Origin: Bacteroidota bacterium
GTDB lineage: Bacteria > Bacteroidota > Ignavibacteria > Ignavibacteriales > Melioribacteraceae
Assembly (NCBI GenBank): GCA_018818165.1
Contig: JAHISP010000071.1
Span: forward strand, 282,326-346,325
Length of the DNA stretch: 64,000 bases
Direction of reading: 5' to 3'
The position numbers and the translations under genes were made by a program. Numbering within the stretch: the stretch's first letter is position 1; each line of letters begins with the position of its first letter. Of the stretch, positions 16,839-26,266 are shown one piece after another. A model generated the notes under the pieces. That model did not search any database. It was not told the origin of the DNA and saw nothing but the letters and a program-made list of their open reading frames with translations.

Positions 16839-18184
16839 AAAAAATATTTTTAATTGCATTTATATTAACGGCTACACTTTTTGCTCAAGATAAATCTGAT
16901 ATTATAAGAGTTATTGGAGAATCACTTATTGGAAAAACCGAAAATGGAATAAGCTTTCGCGAAGTAATTGGTAACGTTGTTATGACTCAAGGAAATGTGC
17001 GAGTAACTTGTAATAAAGCAATTCAAAATTTGACTAACAATAATGCAGAACTAATTGGAAATGTTGTTGTAATGCAAGATTCAATTACTATTCACTCAGA
17101 AAAGGGTTACTACTTTGGTAACGAAAAGTATGTTTATTCTAATAAACATTTAACACTTGAAGATGGACATGTTGAACTTACTGCGGATTCTGGTTACTAT
17201 TACTTTGATTTGAAAAAATCAATTTTTAATTCAAATGTTAAACTGGTTGATTCAGTAAATATATTAAATTCAAACAAACTGACATATTTTAATGATAATC
17301 AAAAAGTAATTGCTGTTGGAAAAGTAAATATATCTGATGAGGAATCATCTATATTTTGTGATAGTTTAATTCACTTTAGAGAGCAAAAAAAATCTAATGC
17401 TTATAACAATGTTAAAATTGTTAACGAAAAACAACAGCTTACTATAATTGGAGAAGAGTTAGTTGATGAAGGAATGAACAATTATACTCGTATTACTGGA
17501 AATCCACTTCTAACAAAAATTGATACTACCGAAAGCGGAAAAGAAGATACGCTTTTTATACGAGCTAAAGTCTTTGAGGCAAAAGAGGATTCTGTTAAAA
17601 CGCTTTTGGCAATTGATTCTGTTAAAATTATTAGAGGTGATTTATTTTCTGTTAACAATTATGCAATACTTTATAGAGACGAAAATAGATTGATGACAAA
17701 GAAAATGAAAGGTGATAAAAATTCCCCAATTCTTTGGTTTACAAATTCTCAACTTGTTGGTGATTCAATAAATATATTTTTATCAAACAGTAAACTTGAT
17801 TCAATACAGATTAGAAATGATGCGACAATTCTTTCAAAGAATAAAAATTATGAATATCGTTACGAGCAAATTTCGGGCGATAAAATAAATATGTATTTTA
17901 GAGATGGAAAATTGAAATTAACCAATGTAGATGGTGGAGTTTTAAGCATTTATTTTATGTATGAAAAAAATGAACCAAATGGGCTTATAAAATCGAGCTC
18001 AAACAAAGCCAAAATGATGTTTGAAAATAATGAGGTGGTAAATGTTTCTATGTATGAAGCTGTTCAAAGTGAATATCATCCAGAAAAATTAGTAAAGGGG
18101 AATGAGCTAGATTTTACTATCCCTACATTTATTATTTATAAAAATAAACCTATGAAAGCAGAATTGATTCAGAGGAGTAAATAG
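16835..18184 (+). CDS. OstA/LptA-like LPS transport protein
   Basis: Signal peptide (MKKIFLIAFILTATLFAQ) then repeated OstA-type beta strands throughout: EVIGNVVMTQGNVRVTCNKAIQNLTNNNAELIGNVVVMQDSITIHSEKGYYFGNEKYVY, LKKSIFNSNVKLVDS and SSIFCDSLIHF. At 449 residues it is far longer than E. coli LptA, with several OstA units in tandem, as is common in Bacteroidota. Probable role is the periplasmic bridge carrying LPS from LptC to LptD. It overlaps lptC by 4 bp and ends immediately before the lptB start codon. Confidence 0.85.
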   Translation: MKKIFLIAFILTATLFAQDKSDIIRVIGESLIGKTENGISFREVIGNVVMTQGNVRVTCNKAIQNLTNNNAELIGNVVVMQDSITIHSEKGYYFGNEKYVYSNKHLTLEDGHVELTADSGYYYFDLKKSIFNSNVKLVDSVNILNSNKLTYFNDNQKVIAVGKVNISDEESSIFCDSLIHFREQKKSNAYNNVKIVNEKQQLTIIGEELVDEGMNNYTRITGNPLLTKIDTTESGKEDTLFIRAKVFEAKEDSVKTLLAIDSVKIIRGDLFSVNNYAILYRDENRLMTKKMKGDKNSPILWFTNSQLVGDSINIFLSNSKLDSIQIRNDATILSKNKNYEYRYEQISGDKINMYFRDGKLKLTNVDGGVLSIYFMYEKNEPNGLIKSSSNKAKMMFENNEVVNVSMYEAVQSEYHPEKLVKGNELDFTIPTFIIYKNKPMKAELIQRSK

Positions 18185-18925
18185 ATGTCCAAAATATTAA
18201 CATTAAGAAGTGAAGATTTAGTTAAGGCATATAAAAAAAGGACAGTTGTTGATAAAGTTTCAGTAAGTGTTAACCAAGGTGAAGTTGTGGGTTTACTAGG
18301 ACCAAATGGTGCTGGAAAAACAACAACATTTTATATGATTGTTGGAATGATAAAACCTAAAAGTGGTAAAGTCTTTTTAGATGAAACGGAAATATCTTCA
18401 GAGCCAATGTACAAAAGAGCAAAAATGGGTATTGGATATTTACCCCAAGAAGCATCGGTGTTTAGAAGATTAACAGTTGAAGATAATATTATGGCAATCC
18501 TTCAACTTATAAAAATGGACGATTCCAAACGAAAAGAGAAAATGGAATCTCTTCTGGAAGAACTAAACATTACTCATATTCGCAAAAGTAAAGGATTTCA
18601 ACTAAGTGGCGGTGAAAGAAGGAGAACAGAAATTGCTCGCGCTTTAGCTAGTGACCCAAAATTTATTCTTCTTGATGAACCATTTGCTGGTGTTGACCCA
18701 ATTGCTGTGGAAGATATTATGACGATTGTTGCAAACCTAAAACATAAAGGCATTGGAATTTTAATAACCGATCATAATGTTCACGAAACACTTGGCATTG
18801 TTGACCGTGGTTATATTCTGATAAATGGAAAATTATTTAGAGATGGAACAGCTAGTACTTTAGCTGAAGATGAAGATGTAAGAAAGCTTTATCTTGGCGA
18901 AAATTTTAAGCTAGAAAGATATTAG
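18185..18925 (+). CDS. lptB: LPS export ABC transporter ATPase LptB
   Basis: 246 residues. Walker A is [16 protein letters not shown] (about 39), Q loop [21 protein letters not shown] signature LSGGERRR, Walker [16 protein letters not shown] and switch His in [10 protein letters not shown]. The sequence is very close to LptB across phyla. It powers extraction of LPS with LptF/LptG, which are elsewhere. The ATG directly abuts the OstA stop, so the two are translationally coupled. Confidence 0.96.
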   Translation: MSKILTLRSEDLVKAYKKRTVVDKVSVSVNQGEVVGLLGPNGAGKTTTFYMIVGMIKPKSGKVFLDETEISSEPMYKRAKMGIGYLPQEASVFRRLTVEDNIMAILQLIKMDDSKRKEKMESLLEELNITHIRKSKGFQLSGGERRRTEIARALASDPKFILLDEPFAGVDPIAVEDIMTIVANLKHKGIGILITDHNVHETLGIVDRGYILINGKLFRDGTASTLAEDEDVRKLYLGENFKLERY

Positions 18926-18949
18926 TAACAATAACAAAAAAGGAAAAAC

Positions 18950-19411
18950 ATGAATCTATACTCAATATATATAACATTACATATAATTTTTGCTGGCATT
19001 TGGCTTGCATTTTTTGCAGTGGAATTTATTCTGCGGGGAAAAATAAATAAAGGAATTGCTGTAAAAGAAAATGTTTCAAATTACTTAATGTTTACAAATG
19101 TTTTTGGAATAGCCGGTTCAATAGGTATTTTAATTACAGGAATACTGCTTGTCCTAAATTCTGGATACGGATTTTTTGACATGACAAGCAATCATTGGTT
19201 AGCAGCAAAGCAAATTATCTTAGTTGCTATATTAGGATTTACTGGTGGAATGGTTATTCCTGCTGCAAAAAAAATAAGAAAAGAGCTTGAAAATAATGTT
19301 GATACCTTGTCACAAGGAAATCTTAATAAAATATTTAAGGTTAATTTGATAATAAACATTTTGGTTCTTATAAATATTCTATTTGCAATCACTCATAGGT
19401 TCTATTCTTAA
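18950..19411 (+). CDS. Small four-helix membrane protein
   Basis: 153 residues with four predicted transmembrane helices (IYITLHIIFAGIWLAFFAVEFIL, VFGIAGSIGILITGILLVL, IILVAILGFTGGMVIPAA, VNLIINILVLINILFAI). The His in the first helix and the overall pattern resemble DUF2269/CopD-like membrane proteins, but this is weak. RBS AAAGGAAAAA precedes the ATG. It follows lptB by 24 bp and is the last gene before a strong hairpin. Function unknown. Confidence 0.7.
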   Translation: MNLYSIYITLHIIFAGIWLAFFAVEFILRGKINKGIAVKENVSNYLMFTNVFGIAGSIGILITGILLVLNSGYGFFDMTSNHWLAAKQIILVAILGFTGGMVIPAAKKIRKELENNVDTLSQGNLNKIFKVNLIINILVLINILFAITHRFYS

Positions 19412-19449
19412 TATTTATTGGGAATATATTTAGGTAATCTATTTAAATT

Positions 19450-19488
19450 TTCTATTTGGGATAAAATTTGTTTTTATCCCAAATAGAA
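19450..19488. terminator. 17-bp perfect hairpin after the lpt gene run
   Basis: TTCTATTTGGGATAAAA (19450-19466) pairs perfectly with 19472-19488 across a 5-base loop. No U tract follows on either strand, so it may work as a bidirectional terminator or a stability hairpin. It lies between the plus-strand lpt run and the minus-strand efflux operon. Confidence 0.6.
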
Positions 19489-19802
19489 TTCGGGGTTTAG
19501 CGTTTTCCATTTTTTATTAAAGTTAGTGTGGTTTATAATCACTTGCCAAACAATCCAAAAGAAGTTTTCCTTTTTATTTAGTTTTAAAATTGAAGTTAAA
19601 AATGAAATTATATCCCAGTAATGCGTTTTCGTGTAAATTCATTTTCAATTAAATGCGCTAAACGTTTCTAATTCTTTCGCTCACATCAAATAAAGGTTTA
19701 GTGAATTTTCCCACAACAAATAAATTGAACCAAAAAATTTGGGCATAAATATTTTTGCTACCATTATTTTATTTACTTGGTTTACAATATTCCAATTATT
19801 TT
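19489..19802. other. Gene-free stretch, nothing recognised
   Basis: No ORF with coding character, hairpin or repeat was seen between the hairpin and the patatin relic. It is AT-rich with scattered stops in all frames. It may contain further decayed parts of the gene represented by the adjoining patatin fragment, but no convincing protein match was found. Confidence 0.5.
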
Positions 19803-19965
19803 GTACTCATGCATGAAGCATATAATCGACCAATCAAAGCACCGATGCAATAATATTAATTGGAATTATATTTTCTTCTAATACCTTTATAGCTCCAATA
19901 TGAGCAAGATCTCTGGCACCATCTATCCCAAGGACTAATGCAATTTTCTCTTTATTGATATCCAT
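19803..19965 (-). pseudogene. Relic of a patatin-like phospholipase N-terminus
   Basis: From an ATG at 19965 the minus strand reads KIALVLGIDGARDLAHIGAIKVLEENIIPINIIAS, then a stop. A frame change gives GALIGRLYASCMST. This matches the N-terminus of patatin-like phospholipases (ALVLGGGGARGLAHIGVLKVLEE...GTSMGALIGALYASG). The oxyanion motif is damaged (GIDGARD), the GTSMG nucleophile segment is lost by a small deletion, and nothing recognisable follows. Clearly non-functional. Confidence 0.72.
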
Positions 19966-19971
19966 TTTTTA

Positions 19972-21318
19972 CTATCTTCCAGTAACTTGTAAATAAGTTG
20001 TTTTCTTAACAATGTAATTTGCTTTTGCATCAATCAACTGATCCTCTGTTTGCTGGAGCAGAGCCTGCGCTTCAAGTAAATCAGAAGTCGTGATTAGTCC
20101 ATTTTTATAGCTATCATTATTTACTTTATAATTTTCTTCAGCCTGTACTTTTGATTCTTCGCTCAACAAATATTGCTTGTAAGAGTCGGTTAAATCCTGC
20201 CATGCTTTTTCCATCTGGAGAACTAACAGTTCAGAATTGTTTTTGAAATTGTTTTCCGCAATCTCCTCTTTGATGCTGCGCTCTTCAAGCTCGTGGGAGC
20301 CGCCCCACCAATTGGAGATTGGAATTGATACGGTACCGAAAACCATTCCGAGTGTTCTGCCTTTGCCTTCATCAAATTTCATGTACATCCCGTTTACACC
20401 GATTCCAGCCTGCGGTAAATATTCACCGAGTTTCATATTCGTTTTAAGTTCTTCTGCTCTAACGGATAATTCGAGAAGACTGTATTCATTCCGGTTTTTC
20501 AAAGCATCCGTGTTATCAATAAGAAGACTCTGCGGAAGCTCGCCGATTGCCAGTTCATCCCGCAAAACCAAAGTGGAATCGTAAGGAATACCGATATGCT
20601 GGCAGAAAGCCATCGTAGCAAGTTTAGTCCCGTTTTCGAGTTTGGATTTGTTTAGAAGTACCTCGCTCAATTTCAATTTTACTTTCAACAAATCGTTTTT
20701 CATTACAAGTCCGGATTTGAATGCATCTTCAACCTGGATTAATAAACGGTTCAACAGAGCTTCATACTTTTCAATTGTAATGTGTTTTTCTTCGAGCGAA
20801 ACAATCTGCCAATATTGCTCTTCGGTTTTTTGAAGGATTTCATTTTGTGTCATTTTACCTTTTAACTCGCTCGCTTCTTCGCCGAGTGAGGCAAGTTTAT
20901 TTCCATTGATTATTCTGCCGCCGGCAAATATAGGCTGCATAACATTGATATAACCAATTGTTCCTTTCTTAAGCAGTTCCATTGTTCCGCCGGGGAAATA
21001 TGCAAACTGAGTTGCGGTAGCAAGATTTGCCGGATTACCATCATAGACGGGAAGGTTCCCGCCGGGAGTTTCCATTTCCATTAAACTTTTTTGAGCTTCG
21101 AACATAAATCCGCCTGCACTTATATTCGGGAAGTAGTATGTGAAAGCGGAATTTTTTATTTGACGAGAAGCATCAACTTCTAATTTGCTGTTCTTACTTT
21201 CCGTATTGTTCTGCAAAGCAAACTGCTTGCTTTCTTCGAGCGTTATTACTTTTTGCGCAGAAACATAATTGATACTTAAGAGTATCATCACGAGAATAAA
21301 TAGATTTATATTTTTCAT
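19972..21318 (-). CDS. TolC-family outer membrane efflux protein (efflux system 1)
   Basis: 448 residues: signal peptide (NLFILVMILLSINYVSAQ), then two outer-membrane-efflux repeats rich in long helices, with ITLEESKQFALQNNTESKNSKLEV at the start and EENYKVNNDSYKNGLITTSDLLEAQALLQQTEDQLIDAKANYIVKKTTYLQVTGR at the end. It forms the outer membrane channel of a tripartite pump. It overlaps the RND gene by 4 bp and is the last gene of the operon. Base composition is richer in GC than its neighbours (32 of 60 bases are G or C in 20281-20340), hinting at recent transfer. Confidence 0.92.
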   Translation of the reverse strand: MKNINLFILVMILLSINYVSAQKVITLEESKQFALQNNTESKNSKLEVDASRQIKNSAFTYYFPNISAGGFMFEAQKSLMEMETPGGNLPVYDGNPANLATATQFAYFPGGTMELLKKGTIGYINVMQPIFAGGRIINGNKLASLGEEASELKGKMTQNEILQKTEEQYWQIVSLEEKHITIEKYEALLNRLLIQVEDAFKSGLVMKNDLLKVKLKLSEVLLNKSKLENGTKLATMAFCQHIGIPYDSTLVLRDELAIGELPQSLLIDNTDALKNRNEYSLLELSVRAEELKTNMKLGEYLPQAGIGVNGMYMKFDEGKGRTLGMVFGTVSIPISNWWGGSHELEERSIKEEIAENNFKNNSELLVLQMEKAWQDLTDSYKQYLLSEESKVQAEENYKVNNDSYKNGLITTSDLLEAQALLQQTEDQLIDAKANYIVKKTTYLQVTGR

Positions 21319-24300
21319 GCTAATTCAGCCTCCTCAACTTTGTCAAAATCTTTTCTGTGGAATAAATAATAAAGAACCGGAAGAACTATAAGCGAGAGTA
21401 TCAATCCGAAGGTCAACCCAAAACAAATTACAGCACCAAGCGGACCCCATAGCGGTGAGCCGCTTATAATCATTGGGATAACGCCAACTGCCGCAGCCGC
21501 GGATGTTAAAAATATTGGGCGCATTCTTCTTTTTGCCGATGAGATTGCCGCTTCTTCAAGTGAATGACCGTGTTCTCTGCGAAGTTCCTCGGCATACGAG
21601 ACATAAATAATTCCGTTACGCACTACAATTCCCATCAAACTGATTATCCCAATTAATGCAGTTACACCGAAAGGATAGCCGGTTATCTTCACTCCCAGTG
21701 CCGCACCGAAAATACTTAGCGGCATCGTCATCATAATAAGAAGAGATGTTTTTGTGTTTCTGAATTGGACTAACAAAATGATGAAAATGATTGCAATAGT
21801 AATTCCCATTGCATAATAAATTGGCGTCACTTCCTCATTGTTCATTTCATATTCGCCACCATAATTTATTTCAACGCCATGCGGCAATTTCATATTTTCA
21901 ATTATCGGTTTTGCTTTGCTAAATATATCGGCTGCATAAATACCTCTCTCGACATCTACCATCACAGTTATCGTGCGGACTCCGTTTCGTCTGGCTATTT
22001 CTCCTTCAGTCCATTCTTGTTTTAAATCAGCCAGCTGTCTTACTTGCACTGATGAAACCAAAAACGGCGAGGTTACATATTGATTCATAATATCATCAAC
22101 ACTGGTTTTTACTTTTTTATCAACTCTTAAATTCACATTTACCGGATAATCATTTTCCCAAATAGTTGAAACCGGAAAACCTTTTGTTCCAACCATCAGC
22201 GAATAATCAAGAATTGTTTTTGAATAACCGAGCCGGCTTGCTTCGTCTTGTTTAATATCTAATCTTACTGATTGAAGCGGCTGTTCATAATCAGTTCTAA
22301 CCCATTTAGCACCTTCAATTTCGCGCATTATACCCGAGACTTGTGCAGCAACTGTTTTTATTGTGGAAATACTATCACCAGAAATTTTAATTTCAATTGG
22401 CGCTTTACTGGAAGCCATTTCAAGCTGTTTCCATTTAATATGCGCATTCGGATTTGAGTCGCTGTATTTATTACTGTATTCATCAAGTATTTCTTTTGTT
22501 GCTTCACTTGATTCCGTTATTACAAGTAACTGCCCAAAATGTTTTGCCGGAAAATTAGGCGCGTAAAGTGAGTTGAATCTTGGCGAGCTTGTTCCTACAA
22601 ATGCGGCTACTTCTTTTACACGTGAATCTTTACTTAACATATTTTCAATTTCTTTCAATACCGAGTCGGTTTGCTTTAATGAACTTCCAACCGGCAGCGA
22701 AACTTCAACCGCGAATTGATTGCGTTCAAAAAACGGAAATGGCTGTTGTGGAGTTATCATCATTATTAATAAGCCAAATAAAAATGACGCGGCTCCAACA
22801 ATTACAACAGTCTTTTTCTTCTTGAATGATTTTTCTAAAGCTTTATCATAAAAAGATTGAAGCCATTTTAAGAACGCCGCCTTTTTACCTTTGTTATTTT
22901 CTGAATTGATGCCTTGTTTAATAAAGATAAAACACATTAATGGAACCAAAACTACAGCTACTATAAGCGAGACTAAAAGAGCAAAAGCAACTGTTTGAGG
23001 TAATGATTTAATAAAATCGCCCGCAAGACCGGTCATCATCATTGCCATTGGCGCAAAAGAGAATATAAGAATTAAGGTTGCAGAAAAAACCGAGCCAAAA
23101 AGATCAGTCACGCTTTGCGAAGCGGCATCGTGAGGCGATATGCCGTGATCAAGTTTTTCTACATAATTATCTATTATAACTATAGCGTTATCTACCACCA
23201 TTCCAAGAACAATTATTAAACCGGCAAGCGATACAGTTTGAAGATCCATTCCGGTTGCCCACATTATTCCTAGTGTAATTAATATGGATATAGGAATTGC
23301 GGAGGCAGCAACTAGAGCTACTCTTCTTGGCAGCAAAAGAATTGTTACCAAGATAACCGAGAATATTGCAAGACCGAATTCTTTAAGAAAATTTAGAATT
23401 GATTTTGAAACGAAACTCGGCATATCGGAAATTAGTCCAACATGAACATCGGAAGGAATCTCAGACTGAAATTTTTCTATTTCTTTTTTTACTTCATCGC
23501 CGTATTGAACAATGTTATTACCGGGAAGCATCTCTAACGAGACGATTAAACATTTTTTACCGTTAAGCCGTATGTATGAATCCGGCTCTGCATATTCACG
23601 AACAACTTTTCCAACATCTTTAACCCGGACAACATTTCCCATTGGATCAGAATAAATAATTTGATTTGCTATATCACTTTCTGTTTTGTAACCAGATGGA
23701 ATGTGAATCGGGCGAATAAATCTTCCATCATCAATATCGCCGGTATAGTTTATCATTCCCTGTGGTTTTAATGCGGTTAAAACCATCAATGGTTTGATCC
23801 CGTAATTTGTAAGCTTAGAGTCGTCTATGTAAACATTGATTTCTTCTTTCTGCAGACCAAAATGTTTTACTCTTGATGTCGCCTGTATCTTGCGAACATT
23901 GTCTTCAAATTTTTCGACATATCTTTCAAGTTCTTTATATGTTTTCGTTTCAGATTCAACTGCAAGCAACACGGCAGATGTGTTTCCAAAATCATCATTC
24001 GCGTATAAAGACATTACTCCGGATGGAAGTTCTCCCTTAAATTCATCTAACCCGTGCTTAAGTTTTGCCCAGAACGCTTTTGGATCTTTTTCCTTTTTAT
24101 TTACTTCTACATAAATAACCATCACATTTTCTTTAGAGATGGAATGGGTTTTCTTTTTATCAACGGATTCAAACTGGAATAAATAGTTTTCAATCTTTTT
24201 GGTTAGCTGTTCTTCCACTTGCTCGGAAGTTGCGCCCGGGAATATTCCAATTATTAATCCCTGCCGTATTTTAAATTCCGGAAACTCATCACGCGGCATT

Positions 24301-24404
24301 TCTATCAGTGCCGCTACTCCAAATAATACCAGTATACTTGTGGTAACAATTATTAATTGTTTATACCGGAGAATTATTTCTATTAGAGACCTTTTCGTTT
24401 TCAT
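21315..24404 (-). CDS. RND efflux transporter permease (efflux system 1)
   Basis: About 1029 residues with two halves of six transmembrane helices and large periplasmic loops, typical of AcrB-like RND pumps. TM4 carries LGMVVDNAIVIIDN, with Asp405 and Asn406 at the place of the AcrB Asp407/Asp408 pair. TM10 carries LMGIVVRNGIIYV, with Arg where AcrB has Lys940, so a charged relay is partly preserved. The ATG at 24404, 9 bases after GGGGA, is preferred to a GTG at 24419 that overlaps the previous stop. Substrate cannot be told from sequence. Confidence 0.94.
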   Translation of the reverse strand: MKTKRSLIEIILRYKQLIIVTTSILVLFGVAALIEMPRDEFPEFKIRQGLIIGIFPGATSEQVEEQLTKKIENYLFQFESVDKKKTHSISKENVMVIYVEVNKKEKDPKAFWAKLKHGLDEFKGELPSGVMSLYANDDFGNTSAVLLAVESETKTYKELERYVEKFEDNVRKIQATSRVKHFGLQKEEINVYIDDSKLTNYGIKPLMVLTALKPQGMINYTGDIDDGRFIRPIHIPSGYKTESDIANQIIYSDPMGNVVRVKDVGKVVREYAEPDSYIRLNGKKCLIVSLEMLPGNNIVQYGDEVKKEIEKFQSEIPSDVHVGLISDMPSFVSKSILNFLKEFGLAIFSVILVTILLLPRRVALVAASAIPISILITLGIMWATGMDLQTVSLAGLIIVLGMVVDNAIVIIDNYVEKLDHGISPHDAASQSVTDLFGSVFSATLILIFSFAPMAMMMTGLAGDFIKSLPQTVAFALLVSLIVAVVLVPLMCFIFIKQGINSENNKGKKAAFLKWLQSFYDKALEKSFKKKKTVVIVGAASFLFGLLIMMITPQQPFPFFERNQFAVEVSLPVGSSLKQTDSVLKEIENMLSKDSRVKEVAAFVGTSSPRFNSLYAPNFPAKHFGQLLVITESSEATKEILDEYSNKYSDSNPNAHIKWKQLEMASSKAPIEIKISGDSISTIKTVAAQVSGIMREIEGAKWVRTDYEQPLQSVRLDIKQDEASRLGYSKTILDYSLMVGTKGFPVSTIWENDYPVNVNLRVDKKVKTSVDDIMNQYVTSPFLVSSVQVRQLADLKQEWTEGEIARRNGVRTITVMVDVERGIYAADIFSKAKPIIENMKLPHGVEINYGGEYEMNNEEVTPIYYAMGITIAIIFIILLVQFRNTKTSLLIMMTMPLSIFGAALGVKITGYPFGVTALIGIISLMGIVVRNGIIYVSYAEELRREHGHSLEEAAISSAKRRMRPIFLTSAAAAVGVIPMIISGSPLWGPLGAVICFGLTFGLILSLIVLPVLYYLFHRKDFDKVEEAELA

Positions 24405-24418
24405 AAATATATTCCCCA

Positions 24419-25465
24419 CTAATTACTTTTAACTATTTGTATTAAAGAATTATCAACAAGTTTCTGCTGACCCGTAACCACAATTTGTTCTCCTTCATTT
24501 AATCCGCTTGTCACTTCTACACCATTTCTTAAAAGTCTTCCGGTCATTACATGTTTTCTTACAGCTTTATTTTGATTTACCACGTAAACAAAATTGTTCC
24601 CCTTTTCATCAACCAATACTGCTCTGCTTGGGACCAACAATCCCGAAGCTACATTTTGCTTATTAATTAAAACGTTACAAATCATTCCCGGTTTCATTTC
24701 ATAGTTTCTATTTACAATACCTATTTTGATTTTATATGTGTGAGCTAGTGGATCAGCCATAACACCTATCTCCTCAACCGTTCCAGTGAACTCAGCATTA
24801 TTCAATGCTGCGATTGTAATATTCGCTTTCTCTCCCTTTTTAATTGATGCGATTTCGTTTTCGGCTACCGGCACACGTGCAAATACTTTTTCTATCTTTA
24901 CAATATTGATAGATGTTAAATTCGGTATCGCAGCCATTCCCGGTTCTATTGCTCGTTTACCCACAACACCATCAACCGGCGAGTAAAGGTTACAATCGTC
25001 TAAATTCTTTTTCGCAATTAATGTTGCAGATTTAGCTTGTTGAAGTCCGGTTTCAACTTCCACTAATTTTATTTCCGGAAGGTTGCCGTTTTTATACATC
25101 GGCAATAAGCGTTTATATGCGTCCTCAGCTTGTTTCTGAGTTGCCAAAGACATTTCGTAAGCGTTTTTATAGCTCTCATTATTTATTACTGCAAGAATCT
25201 GTCCCTTCTTAACAAAGTCTCCTTCCGAAACGAGAACTTTTGATACACTTCCAATTGTTGAAAAACTTAATGGAATCGATTCGGATTCTTCGATTGTTCC
25301 GCTATAGGCAATTGCTTCACTTCCATTTATTTTTTTTGCTTGTTCAACTTCTACTTTAATTTCGGTATTATTTAGTGTGCTTTCTGTTTTACCATCAGAA
25401 CAGCTCTGTAAAAAATAGCCAGTGCATGCAATGAGTAGATAAGTTAAGATTTTGTTTGTTTTCAT
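24419..25465 (-). CDS. RND periplasmic adaptor (membrane fusion protein), efflux system 1
   Basis: Lipoprotein signal with Cys22 (YFLQSC). It has the lipoyl/barrel-sandwich halves (VSKVLVSEGDFVKKGQILAVIN and LYSPVDGVVGKRAIEPGMAAI), a helical hairpin between them, a beta-barrel (VARVPVAENEIASIKKGEKANI) and a C-terminal membrane-proximal region (VLVDEKGNNFVYVVNQNKAVRKHVMTG). It bridges the RND pump and the TolC-like channel. First gene of the efflux operon; a TetR-type operator lies 19 bp upstream of its ATG. Confidence 0.94.
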   Translation of the reverse strand: MKTNKILTYLLIACTGYFLQSCSDGKTESTLNNTEIKVEVEQAKKINGSEAIAYSGTIEESESIPLSFSTIGSVSKVLVSEGDFVKKGQILAVINNESYKNAYEMSLATQKQAEDAYKRLLPMYKNGNLPEIKLVEVETGLQQAKSATLIAKKNLDDCNLYSPVDGVVGKRAIEPGMAAIPNLTSINIVKIEKVFARVPVAENEIASIKKGEKANITIAALNNAEFTGTVEEIGVMADPLAHTYKIKIGIVNRNYEMKPGMICNVLINKQNVASGLLVPSRAVLVDEKGNNFVYVVNQNKAVRKHVMTGRLLRNGVEVTSGLNEGEQIVVTGQQKLVDNSLIQIVKSN

Positions 25466-25483
25466 TTTATTCCTTTTAGTTAA

Positions 25484-25509
25484 TTAGACAATATTTGTTT
25501 TTGGGTCGA
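25484..25509. promoter_or_regulatory. Putative TetR operator O1 (efflux system 1)
   Basis: TTAGAC-N15-GTCGA, an imperfect inverted repeat of T(A/C)GAC half-sites, just upstream of the adaptor gene. The same half-sites with the identical 21-bp start-to-start spacing recur at 25611 and 26241. Confidence 0.65.
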
Positions 25510-25610
25510 AATCAGTTTAAAAAATTTTACATCATATTGGAAATGAATCTTGTACCAACTATGAGTGGACAATTTGAGATTCTGTTTGTTTTCATTTTTT
25601 GTTTAGCCTA

Positions 25611-25636
25611 TTAGACGATATATGTTTTTTAGTCGA
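25611..25636. promoter_or_regulatory. Putative TetR operator O2 (efflux system 1)
   Basis: Second TTAGAC-N15-GTCGA site, in the duplicated promoter copy between the tetR stop and the adaptor gene, 16 bp ahead of the vestigial ATG. Confidence 0.6.
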
Positions 25637-25653
25637 TTCCCGCATAAAAAATT

Positions 25654-26226
25654 TTAGAATCCTTCAGCTATCACTCTTGTTGCAATATCTATCATTTCGT
25701 TATCATCATTATCAAAGAAGAGATATATAGATAATCCGCTGATCATTCCAACAATTACACTTGCAAATTTATTTATCTCTGTATCTTTGATATAATTAAA
25801 TTCTCCTGCTATATGTCCTTCTTTCAGAATTTCAATAATAATTGCTTTTTCTCTATCATTTAGTAGTTTAGAGGTTCTTGCGATAAACTCTTGATTTCCT
25901 TTTATCTCCCCGGAAACTAAAGAATAGAGACTAACAGATTTTTTTATTTCTTTCAACATTGTTTCTATATACTTTTTTAATTTCTCTTTCGAAGAAATTA
26001 AATCAACAGTAGAAGATTTTGCTTTGTGAATAATGTTACTAAGTTCAACTTGTACCAATAATTCAAAAATCTCATCTTTACTTTTAAAATAATAATAAAG
26101 CGTACTTTTTCCTTTTCCGGCTTCATGAGCTATGTCTTCCATAGTTGTCTTATTTAAACCCCATTTTTGAAAGACTCGCTTTGCAGCCTCAAGGATTGCG
26201 CTTTTTACTTCTTCATCTTTATTCAT
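25654..26226 (-). CDS. TetR-family repressor of efflux system 1
   Basis: 190 residues. The N-terminal helix-turn-helix is typical of TetR (ILEAAKRVFQKWGLNKTTMEDIAHEAGKGKSTLYYYFKSKDEIFELLV). A variable helical ligand-binding region follows. Sited at the head of the efflux cluster, with the same putative operator in front of it and in front of the adaptor gene, so it likely represses both itself and the pump until an inducing substrate binds. Confidence 0.92.
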   Translation of the reverse strand: MNKDEEVKSAILEAAKRVFQKWGLNKTTMEDIAHEAGKGKSTLYYYFKSKDEIFELLVQVELSNIIHKAKSSTVDLISSKEKLKKYIETMLKEIKKSVSLYSLVSGEIKGNQEFIARTSKLLNDREKAIIIEILKEGHIAGEFNYIKDTEINKFASVIVGMISGLSIYLFFDNDDNEMIDIATRVIAEGF

Positions 26227-26240
26227 AATATTTATCCTTA

Positions 26241-26266
26241 TTAGACGTTTTTCGTTTTACGGTCGA
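26241..26266. promoter_or_regulatory. Putative TetR operator O3 (autoregulatory)
   Basis: Third TTAGAC-N15-GTCGA site, 15 bp upstream of the tetR start codon of efflux system 1. Conserved half-sites and spacing across three positions argue for a real operator. Confidence 0.65.

Larger units (their letters stand above)
25448..25657. repeat. Duplicated promoter/operator region of efflux system 1
   Basis: 25448-25530 and 25578-25657 are diverged direct copies. Each contains, on the minus strand, an AAAATTTTTT run, the TTAGAC/GTCGA operator and an ATG followed by codons for MKTNK or MKTNR. Copy one is the real start of the adaptor gene. Copy two leads into a 22-codon dead-end frame that begins at 25595, and its far end covers the tetR stop. 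Confidence 0.75.

Noticed and set aside
21315..24404. Loss of proton relay in the first RND pump (DN instead of DD)
   Set aside because: One Asp is kept and Arg is present in TM10; the D-N variant is common among functional RND families.
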